Source: Blastomyces gilchristii SLH14081 (taxonomy: Eukaryota > Ascomycota > Eurotiomycetes > Onygenales > Ajellomycetaceae). From it: a stretch of 18,904 nucleotides of DNA. The DNA lies in contig NW_003101630.1 of the NCBI RefSeq assembly GCF_000003855.2, positions 107,332-126,235 on the forward strand, given 5' to 3'. Below are positions 1 through 7,189 of this stretch, piece by piece (position 1 is the first letter of the stretch; each line of letters opens with the position of its first letter). Made by a program: the position numbers and the translations under genes. A model generated the notes under the pieces. That model was not told the DNA's origin and ran no database searches. It saw only the letters and a list, made by a program, of their open reading frames with translations.

Positions 1-562
1 GTCTGTCTGTAAGTTCATATTCAATTTAATAATATAATTATATCTGACTTAGTCAGCTGATTACAGCATCATTTTTTCAGTTGTTATTGAAGCTTAATAG
101 CTCTGACAGATCTTCTAACTTAATGTATTTCATATTCAGATTCTCATTCTGCACAGCAGTCTCTGATGATGTGTATACTTCTGAAGAGATTGTGAATAAT
201 TATGATGAAATCTTCAGATTCAGTGTAGTTATCTGTAAACATTCAATCTTCTGCTATAGATTTAAGACCTGGTTTTTTCTATTCTTCTTAATAATAGTGA
301 TTGCATCAGTGAAGCTCTTTATCATGAATACTTAATCTGCAGTGAATGTCAATTGTTGTTTAACTTCTGTCTCAGTCTGTCACTGCATACACAAGACCTC
401 AATTTCATTTAGAATTCTTGTATATGTACAGAGCTTTGATTCTGATTCAGTAGTCTTGACTGCTTTTCTTACTGCTTTGAGTAAACTCTCTGAGAGGTTC
501 TGCATATCTTTCAGTTCAGATAACAGAGAAGGATGTTCATATTGACTAGAGAAGATATTCAT
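1..562 (-). pseudogene. gag N-terminal part of A1, degraded
   Basis: An ATG at 562 opens a 60-codon frame (to 380) that continues through stops toward the left edge. The same peptide start is found in A2 (12069, ATG changed to ATA) and A4 (13375, also ATA), so three copies agree on this start. The first residues read MNIFSSQYEHPSLL, followed by a segment rich in S, E and K. In A2 the same frame region leads toward a CCHC zinc knuckle, which identifies it as gag, the structural protein of the retrotransposon particle. It cannot be expressed as an intact protein. Confidence 0.65.
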
Positions 563-879
563 TTCAGTGATTTCTCATTGATTGTACAATGTCTATCATT
601 ATATCACTATATTATTATATGATTTCTGTTATTATTATATGACTCTGATGATGATCACATTCTCTTTTTATTCTTCTTTTGAGTAGAGAGTGAACTTCTT
701 TGAATCTGATTCACTGCTCTTATTCTCTTTCTCTCATCTCATCTGTTCACATACATGGCATTTATCTGAGTGTGAAGTTTTTCTTCAACAAGTAAAGCAG
801 TATCAATCAGATGCTCTTTCACTCACTGCTCTTTATACACTATCTTTTGAGATGTTCTAGAACCACACTGACATGATAA

Positions 880-897
880 CTATGAATTGCTTCATAG
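880..897. other. Leader hairpin, 7-bp stem with TTGC loop (A1)
   Basis: CTATGAA-TTGC-TTCATAG is a perfect inverted repeat between the primer-binding site and gag. The same place in A2 (12392-12409) reads CTACAAA-TTGC-TTTGTAG, so both copies keep pairing with different bases. Confidence 0.5.
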
Positions 898-959
898 ATG
901 AAATTATCACATTCTGAAGAAGTCTGCACTTCTCATCAGTTTTTAGACATGCTATCAGA

Positions 960-1126
960 TGTGATTCAAAGATTGCTTGAGTCAGTATACAATTACAGAT
1001 GTACACTGACTTCTTATATACTGTACACTAAATTAATTGATGGCTGCTATGGCCTCTTTACATTCATAAGCAAGTTCAGAAGTGGCCGCGTTATTATCCA
1101 GCAGTCATATATTCTTTCAAACCACA
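960..1126 (-). repeat. LTR of A1 (167 bp, TGTG...CACA)
   Basis: The plus-strand ends are TGTGATTC and AACCACA, giving the usual TG...CA termini. The inner end matches the point where the A2 3' LTR stops being similar to the A2 5' LTR, which fixes the LTR boundary independently. This copy carries one copy of the terminal 20-bp unit, whereas the A2 LTRs carry two. Just inside, reading leftward, TC and then TGATAGC correspond to the A2 primer-binding site TGGTAGC with one GG-to-GA change. Confidence 0.8.
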
Positions 1127-1626
1127 GAAATTCACAAATTCTAGAAATATCTGTATCTCACAGTATATTCACAGTGCTGACTAGTTCTCAATGACAGAGA
1201 CTCAGCTTCTATTCATTGAAATGTTATTAATCTCAATAATATAATCTAAGAAATCAATCTTCTGCATGTAGAATGAGTATTTTTTAGTGTTTATATAGAG
1301 TTAATACTATCTTAAGCAACTTAATACTTCTTAAATATAGATATTATGTTCTTTCTCTGTTTTAAGAAGATTAGAATGTCATTCAAGTATACTATATAGA
1401 AGATATTGACAAGGCTCTGCGGTGTCTCATTTATATAAATCTGAAAGATGACTGAAGTATTACAAAGATTAAAAGCTAAAACAAGATATTTAAAATTACT
1501 GTACTTAATATAAAAAGTTATTTTTTAAATATTATCTTTGTTAACTCTGATTCTATAATAGATATTCTGTATATTAATCTTTGAGAATATCTTTGCTTCA
1601 GATAATCAATCAATTGTCTCATTAAT

Positions 1627-1638
1627 TAATAGTAATAA
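1627..1638. repeat. Target-site duplication, left, of SINE copy 1
   Basis: TAATAGTAATAA lies directly before the SINE head and again at 2011-2022 directly after the tail. Removing the SINE with one copy restores the reading frame of the RT of element C, which supports it as a true duplication despite its similarity to the AAT tail. Confidence 0.8.
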
Positions 1639-2010
1639 GCCCCGGTGGCCGAATGGTTAATGCGGCCACCCGGTAGCGCCTTGGTGTGGGAAACCAAGGC
1701 GTGTGGGTTTGAAACCCGCAGGGGATACATTAAATCCAGAACTCAAGCACCTCAGGTTCCTAATAAAATACAGAGGTGTACAAATCGCTCCAATGAATCG
1801 CTCTATGTTCCTGGGCTGGAAGTTATTATCGCATGTATCTAATTGTCACTTCTTTGTATTTTCTATGTTCTTGTTATCTTGGCGTGGTCTCAACACCCTG
1901 TATTTTTCCTCCTGTATAACCAACACTTGACCTGTATTTAACATCACGCAAGGACTCATCATAAGCTCCGCTTGCATATGAGTATAATGGAAGAATAATA
2001 ATAATAATAA
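1639..2010 (+). mobile_element. SINE copy 1, tRNA-derived head, AAT-repeat tail
   Basis: This 372-bp element matches the reverse complement of 17117-17490 over its full length. The head has RNA polymerase III-like boxes: A box TGGCCGAATGG (1646-1656) and B box GGTTTGAAACC (1706-1716). A 9-bp stem (1677-1685 with 1693-1701) resembles the long variable arm of a serine- or leucine-type tRNA, and CCCC (1640-1643) can pair with GGGG (1721-1724). The tail is an AAT microsatellite (about 1993-2010). It has no coding capacity and would have relied on a LINE for movement. It interrupts the RT of element C. Confidence 0.88.
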
Positions 2011-2022
2011 TAATAGTAATAA
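2011..2022. repeat. Target-site duplication, right, of SINE copy 1
   Basis: Second copy of TAATAGTAATAA, following the AAT tail. Because the tail has a similar composition, the exact edge could shift by a few bases. Confidence 0.75.
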
Positions 2023-2131
2023 ATAGTGATTCTTAATTATCATCTTATTAAGACCTCTATAGTCTATGTATAGATATAGTCTACTATTCTTCTTAAGTAT
2101 AAATAGTATAAGTGTCTCTGTTGAACACTTT

Positions 2132-2860
2132 AATAAGTATATTTAGTTCTTTAATTGCACTTTCTTAAGATATTTATACAGAATATTCAATTTCTTTACA
2201 GATAAGTTATAAAGAGATCTGTACAGTATTATTACACTATCTTCAAGATAAATCTTTTATTATATCTTGATATTAGAAAACTTCACTGCTTCTCTTTCTG
2301 AAAAGACATTCTTATAATCTGTAAAGAGATGTTGTATATATTCATCTTTAATAACAGATACTGCTATTAATCTTATAGTAAGAGTGATGACTTCTTTATC
2401 TATTTTCAAGTCTCAGTTATCTATTATATAGTATATTGACTCTATTCTTTTCTCAAGATTCTTCTGATGAAAGTCTTCAGATTTCTCTATCATTGTCTCT
2501 TTATTAGTGAGATAGTATCATCACATCTAAGTAACTTAGTTAATAAGAGAATTGTTTTCTCTCAATTTTAGAAGATCTAGAATGATATTCTTATCTATAA
2601 TATTAATAGTGTGAAGAAGCAGACTACTTTTCTTGAAGATTTCTTCTGAGTCTGTAATTACATACTTTGCTTGAATTATATTAAAATAATGATACTTTAT
2701 TTTATTAGTAAATTTTATATAATCTGACAGATCTATCTTCTTTCAACTCTTCATTAAAGAAAAGAAATAGAATATGAAGTTAGTATTCATTCTGAAGTTA
2801 AGTAGACATCTTATTAATATCTTCTTATTCAGAGTATACATTATGATTGTAATATAAAGT
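2132..2860 (-). pseudogene. Protease region of element C, degraded
   Basis: The minus-strand translation at about 2559-2600 reads DKNIILDLLKLRENN, which resembles the conserved end of gypsy aspartic proteases (xDxILGLPWLRENN) with G-to-D and W-to-K type damage. This is where protease should lie, between gag and RT. I could not find the DSG active site with certainty. The rest of the interval has many stops and no further recognisable motif. The family cleaves the gag-pol polyprotein; this copy cannot. Confidence 0.5.
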
Positions 2861-3950
2861 CAGAGATATGAGAATTATTAATTCTTCATTTCTTTCTCTT
2901 TTTTATTTTTCATAAATACATTTATTAAAAGAAGAGTTAACTTTGAAAAGATATCTTCTCAGTTTCTTCTCTTCTTAAGCTTCTTATAATTACTCGTATA
3001 GTAATTATCAGCTCTGCAGTTAAAATAGAGATTTTTATTAAATCTTTTTTTAATATTTCTTCACAGTGAGTAAAGAATTAAAATACTTGAAATTCTTCTT
3101 TACTTCTCTAGACTAAAGCTATTACAGTACTGTTTAGATTCTATTATTAATTACTTAGAAGAGATCTTATTAATCTTTTTCTCAGAGTATTAGTTATTCA
3201 AATAGATTCAGAAAGTCAAGTTAGTAAGCTCAGTATAATTAATTAATGAACTCTAATACTGTGATATTATTATCTATATCTTGTGAGTCAGCTTTATAAG
3301 ATAAAGCTGTGTTTTTAATTAATTCAAATTATCAGTTAATTTCTCTCAATATTCTTTAAATCTTATATTAAAATTAGAAGAATTCTTATTATCTTATTAA
3401 TATAATAAGTTAAACTACTATACTGCTGTGAAGCTGTGATTACAGTAATCTTTAATTTAATTCAGTAGAAAGTTCTTGAATTCTTTTCAAGTTATAGTAG
3501 TATTAATACACTCAAGCTCTCTCTTCTTAATAGCTCAAGTAGTCACAGAGATATCTTCAAGAAGATTAATAGTGTATATTACTTATATTTCATAAGTATT
3601 AAACTGGCTTGAGTTAAGGCAGAATTTCTGTTTGAGAATACAGATGAAGTTATGAAATTCAGATAATATATTTCTCTTATAATTCAGAGAATCTCTGATC
3701 TTAATCTCTCTATCTTTATAATAGATATAGATGTATAGAGGCTGTGACAGTAGTAAAGCAGTTGAAGAGCTTATATTAAAATGTGTAGTGAGTTCAGAAA
3801 TTTTGAATTTCTGTCAGAGTAGAGATGTACATACTCTAGAGAATAGTATGAAATTTTTCTCAGAGAGTGAAGTCAGATCAGTCTCAGTACAGATATATAA
3901 GATTATATCAATCTATTAATAGAGCTTAACTGATTCAAACTTATAATTAA
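2861..3950 (-). pseudogene. gag relic of element C with decayed zinc knuckle
   Basis: At 2986-3027 the minus strand encodes YFNCRADNYYTSNY, which fits the nucleic-acid-binding knuckle C-x2-C-x4-H-x4-C with first C, H and last C all changed to Y, each explained by one transition. A lysine-rich segment (KKLKKR) follows it, as is common in gag. Further upstream (3030-3600) the same strand gives hydrophilic sequence with frequent stops. The start of gag and its upper edge are not resolved. A plus-strand frame at 3731-3919 has no recognisable motif and is probably antisense. Confidence 0.55.
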
Positions 3951-4399
3951 ATTAAGTGATTTAAATTGTAATATAATGAAACTGAAGTGATAACTAGTCA
4001 GTAGTATTATATAGAGATAGTTATTTAAGAAGCTATATAAGTAAGCTTAACTATCTTACTTAAATAGTGAGCTTATAGACTACAGAGTTTTTATAAGAAT
4101 ATCACAGATATAATAATTAGTATACTATGAAGATTATATGAGAAATACAGTAACTCTTATATATATTTCTATAGAAAAAAAATGAATTACTAATCTATTT
4201 TATAAGAAGTCAGTATCTAGCTATTCTATATAGATAATGAGTGAATACTCTTCTCTTATTTCATAAGTGAAAATAGTTGAAGTGATATCTTAGTGATATT
4301 TCACTATTATAAAAGAGTAATCTGCTGACCTTATATAGAAGTGAGGTTCTTATATTCATCAATCAGATCTTTCTATGTTATATTCAAATGATGTCATAG
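3951..4399. other. AT-rich flank, no gene recognised
   Basis: This stretch is strongly AT-rich and poor in CC, GG and CG. It may hold the 5' leader or LTR of element C, but no TG...CA pair or primer-binding site is visible. Its last four bases, ATAG (4396-4399), are repeated just beyond the other end of A2 (12665-12668). Confidence 0.4.
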
Positions 4400-4592
4400 T
4401 GTGATTCAAAGGTTGCTTGCCAGCGTACGATTACAGGCGTACGCCAGCTTCTTATATATCATAATATTGTACACTAAATTAATTAGTGGCTGCTATGGCC
4501 CCTTTACACTTGTAAGCAAGTTCAGAAGCAGCTGTGTTATTATCTGATGATTGTACATTCTTCTGAATCACTGTATGTTCTTCTGAACCACA
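4400..4592 (-). repeat. 3' LTR of A2 (193 bp)
   Basis: The LTR runs from TGTGATTC to GAACCACA on the plus strand. A polypurine tract abuts its right end, which makes it the 3' LTR of a minus-strand element. The terminal 20-bp unit occurs twice (4552-4571 and 4572-4591), now diverged by transitions. Part of it (about 4405-4450) keeps several CC and CG, so it is less mutated than the A1 LTR. Confidence 0.88.
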
Positions 4593-4604
4593 TTCTCCTT
4601 CACC
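4593..4604 (-). promoter_or_regulatory. Polypurine tract of A2
   Basis: On the minus strand GGTGAAGGAGAA lies directly before TGTGG, the first bases of the 3' LTR. This is the expected primer for plus-strand DNA synthesis. The A1 and 12472-12664 LTRs have no such tract on that side, which agrees with their being 5' LTRs. Confidence 0.8.
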
Positions 4605-5136
4605 AGATTCAGTCACACTCATGTGATCATGACATCCACTCTAGCTTCATGCAGATTAGCACATCACTAGTGTTTACAATCTTGTGACCTATTTCTGATT
4701 CAGCTAGCATCTCATGTACACTCTCATAAAGAAACTTTCACTATATTACATCACTCATTCACTAACTTTTCTCATTCTTCAATCATTTTCTTTATCATCA
4801 TCATTATTAAACATCACTATCTTATTCAAGATTTCTACTTCTTCTTCTATTCAACTCTTTCTATCTGTTCATCTATTACATTGTATGTATTCCTGATAAT
4901 AACTCTCTGTTCTCATAATAAGCATTCTTGTAGTGCTCATACCAGGCAGTTTATTAGCAGTAAGTGTAACACATTGTGAAATATGATCAGAACTTGTTTA
5001 TCTTCCAACAGTTATCAGAATATACTATTATGAATGACACATTTTCTTTATCTTCTTATACATTCTCAATCTTTTTCTTCTCAGTGAGTTTCTGATCATA
5101 TTTTCTGATATAATTTTGCATGAATGCAGATGCTGA

Positions 5137-5568
5137 TATGTTATTTTTATTCATATAGAATCTTCATATATTGACAGATCTGTATCTGCTGATGATAGTG
5201 AACTCAATGTTGAATTATTGATTAAGAACTTGAAGAATGTGATAATAAAGAAATTGCTTATATCATATATGACTGAGTCTTCTGCATCTCTCTCTGTTCT
5301 CTCTGTTTCTTTCTCTGCTACTTTCTCTCAATCTTCTACATCTGTTTCTGTGTCTGATTCTCCCGCTCCTGCTATCCCTGTTCCCACAATTCTCACTCCT
5401 GCTACTTCTGGTTTTATCTTCTCTGCTTTTGTTATCAGCTCTCCCCATTTCAAGGAGATGTTATGTAGACTTCATGAATTACATTTCTCAGTATATACAC
5501 TCTCACTCTTCTTATCAACTCTCAGAATAATTTATTATACAAAGACTGTATATAACATAACTATCTGA
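5137..5568 (+). pseudogene. Ser/Pro/Ala-rich open frame antisense to A2, unknown
   Basis: A stop-free plus-strand frame runs from about 5137 through 5568. Its first part is acidic and amphipathic (SADDSELNVELLIKNLKN) and is followed by a serine-rich stretch and then a Ser/Pro/Ala/Thr-rich segment (SDSPAPAIPVPTILTPATS). There is no clear ATG at the head; the first in-frame ATG encodes MTESSASL at about 5269. Low-complexity Ser/Pro sequence suggests a disordered linker. The serine bias also follows from a TCT/TCC-rich strand, so coding status is uncertain. I do not recognise a family. An arginine-rich minus-strand frame in the same place is its shadow. Confidence 0.35.
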
Positions 5569-5742
5569 AGCTCAGTCACAGACACTGATTATTATATTTA
5601 TTTTAAATATTCATGATGAGATAATTATTCATTTATATCAGAGAATCACTCTCTCTCTCAACAGTATTAAGATTATAAGTCTTTTCATTTTTCATCTTTT
5701 CTTTCTAATACTGATTTTTCTATTCTTAGAAGAAATTGTTAT

Positions 5743-6151
5743 GAGTTTTACTGTGCATGAAGTCATGATATTCACAGATATTAAGAAGCTTTTTACAACT
5801 ATAAAGTTCAATATTGCAGAGATATCTGCTCTAATAAATTTCTTCAGAATAATAGATCTGTATCAGTCTATTCTCTGACATCTGTTATTCAACTTCATGA
5901 TGCAGATAAAAGATATCTGTGTTTTCAGAAACAGAAACACAGATGTTGTACTCTTTTACACTCACAGACATGAGACTCATACATCTTGTCTGAGATGTTA
6001 TTATAAGAATGAGCTATTCACACACTGTGTTCTGCTTTCTGTATTCTCTCATGTTTCTCTTTCTCTTTCTGAGAAGTCTTGTATGTGTTGTAATTATATA
6101 TACAACTCTAAGATCAGTGAGTGTTTATTTAATAACTGTTCTCACTTCTGA
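5743..6151 (+). pseudogene. Cys-rich protein relic antisense to A2, two C-x2-C-x9/10-C motifs
   Basis: From ATG 5743 (MSFTVHEVM) the frame is open to one TGA at 5876-5878, then open again to 6151. Counting from the ATG at 5897, cysteines 31, 34 and 44 form C-x2-C-x9-C (SCLRCYYKNELFTHC), and cysteines 62, 65 and 76 form C-x2-C-x10-C. Two spaced Cys triplets suggest a small zinc-binding fold. From memory, similar Cys-triplet ORFs occur in repeat-rich fungal genomes, but I cannot confirm homology. It could be a gag-like or DNA-binding protein. The region upstream is predicted helical. Inactive as it stands. Confidence 0.4.
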
Positions 6152-6299
6152 TTTTACAATTTTTGTATACTAATAATGATTCTTAGTTGCTTCAGCATCA
6201 GAGATTATTCTAATTAAAGATAATAACATCACTGAGACTACTCTCTTTCACTCTTAAGCTTCTTCTATTGCTTTCTCTCTCTTCTCTGCAGAGAAGATT

Positions 6300-6566
6300 G
6301 TGTGCACACTGAGTTATAAGTGTTCAGCTCTGAATAACTTCTGTCATTGTTTATCTGATCCTGCATCTTCTCCTTCTTCTGTTTCTTCTACCTCTGTTCT
6401 CTCTGTTCTAACTTCTGGTTCTGCAGGTTCTGCACTCTTCTTCAATTTTTCTACACATACATGTACACATTTCTATATTGGCATTTCAGTCAATCTTGTG
6501 ATAAATGACATTAATATTGTATACAGAGCAGTAGAGGAATCAGAGACATGCACAGTGTTATTGTGA
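6300..6566 (+). pseudogene. Serine-rich open frame antisense to A2, unknown
   Basis: An 88-codon plus-strand frame follows the Cys-rich relic by about 150 bases. Residues 20-46 are almost all Ser, Pro, Val, Thr and Gly (DPASSPSSVSSTSVLSV), similar in character to the frame at 5137-5568. Its start codon is not distinguished by anything I can see. It may be a later part of the same degraded gene in a different frame or a chance frame in TCT-rich DNA. No function is proposed. Confidence 0.25.
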
Positions 6567-7189
6567 GAGTGACTTACAGCTCTTGAATCTCTTACAGATC
6601 TCAAGTTTTGAGATTTCCTTTGTTTTTGATGTTTTTCAGGTGATGTGGCATTGGAAATAGATTAAATGTGTGATGTATGAAAATGAATAAGATATGTATA
6701 ATAACATTTGTCTTTTACAGCTGATTCTTACAGTTGATAATCAATTCATTTCTCTTTTCTTACACTTTTTCTTTATCTGCTAGTTACTGCTCTTACACAA
6801 CCTCTATATAATACAGCATTCAGTGACTAGGTTTGACAGCTTTCATCTTTTGTGATTCTGTCTCATGCATTATACTGTCTCTCTTCACTCACTCAGATCA
6901 CTACAGTGAACAGTTCATTGAAACTAATCTTATCTGATCTCTGAGTGTTCTCAGAGATTGAGATGACTTAGTCTCACACATTCACAGATGTTTCAGATAG
7001 TTTATTCTCTGTAATCTCTGCAATTGAACTGATATAAACAGTTAAATTCAACTCTGAATTTCTTTTTCTTCTGTGATCTGATTCACATGCAAGTCTGTCA
7101 CTTTGAGACTGCTCTTTGTCACATTGTGCCTGCTATCTGCAGTGTATTATCATACAATCAGCTACAGTCTCATCACTTATCAGAGTGTG

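Larger units (their letters stand above)
1..1126 (-). mobile_element. A1: 5' end of a family-A Ty3/gypsy retrotransposon, cut by window edge
   Basis: This block aligns along its whole length with 11499-12664, so it holds the same parts: 5' LTR (960-1126), primer-binding site and leader, then the start of gag (562 down to 1), all on the minus strand. The outer LTR end abuts the RT relic of element C at 1127 with no polypurine tract beside it, which fits a 5' LTR inserted into C. The rest of the element must lie left of the window. The two copies differ mostly by C/T and G/A transitions. The plus-strand reading frames here are antisense shadows of gag. Confidence 0.8.
1127..2131 (-). pseudogene. 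Reverse transcriptase relic of element C, split by a SINE
   Basis: Minus-strand translation either side of the SINE gives one continuous RT with a few stops. The upstream side (2040-2131) reads LFILKK then YIDYRGLNKMIIKN. The downstream side gives LINETIDxLSEAKIF and then the fingers and palm, with the catalytic box YLNDIL near 1375-1395 and a distal ISMNRS...IQIFLEFVNF segment ending at 1127. The box should be YLDD or YIDD, so the first aspartate is changed to asparagine by G-to-A. The target duplication encodes four leucine codons where the family usually has PLPL. Truncation at 1127 is caused by the A1 LTR. Confidence 0.8.
1127..4399 (-). mobile_element. Element C: degraded Ty3/gypsy retrotransposon, 3' part lost
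   Basis: Read on the minus strand, this stretch carries in order a gag zinc-knuckle relic (about 3000), a protease C-terminal motif (about 2570) and most of a reverse transcriptase (2131 down to 1127). The RT stops where the A1 LTR begins, so RNase H and integrase lie left of the window or are lost. SINE copy 1 sits in the RT. The 5' end is not resolved: 3950-4399 is AT-rich sequence in which I recognise no LTR, and A2 begins at 4400. Its knuckle and RT differ from those of A and B, so it is a separate family. Confidence 0.7.
4605..7189. other. Extended 3' region of A2 between pol and polypurine tract, with antisense reading frames
   Basis: About 2.6 kb separates the end of pol from the polypurine tract, far more than a simple gypsy element needs. 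I see no envelope-like or other sense-strand protein. The longer frames run on the plus strand, against the element: 5218-5568, 5743-6151 and 6300-6566. Part of the stretch (5355-5450) retains runs of C that are missing elsewhere. It may be captured host sequence, an accessory antisense gene, or another element nested here whose ends I cannot see. Confidence 0.5.

Noticed and set aside
81..545. Plus-strand frames 81-335 and 342-545, with matching frames at 11618-12052, as conserved genes
   Set aside because: They are antisense to gag in two copies of the same element, so their similarity reflects repeat identity.
1639..1728. A functional class II tRNA gene (Ser or Leu type)
   Set aside because: A and B boxes are present, but the D-arm region forms another hairpin, no anticodon arm is clear, and the sequence is the head of a repeated element with target duplications.
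1645..1930. Open frames over the SINE (1645-1842, 1703-1930, and minus 1846-2043)
   Set aside because: They lie across a tRNA-derived non-coding element and read into its AAT tail.
1993..2016. AAT microsatellite as an independent repeat feature
   Set aside because: It is the tail of SINE copy 1; the same tail occurs at 17117-17139 in copy 2.
4960..5011. A 52-bp fungal-type intron, GTAAGT to CAACAG
   Set aside because: The splice ends are good, but no branch site or flanking coding frame was found. Worth a look only if an antisense transcript is confirmed.
5263..5448. Arginine-rich minus-strand frame
   Set aside because: It is the complement of the Ser/Pro-rich plus-strand frame; AGA/AGG runs give Arg automatically.
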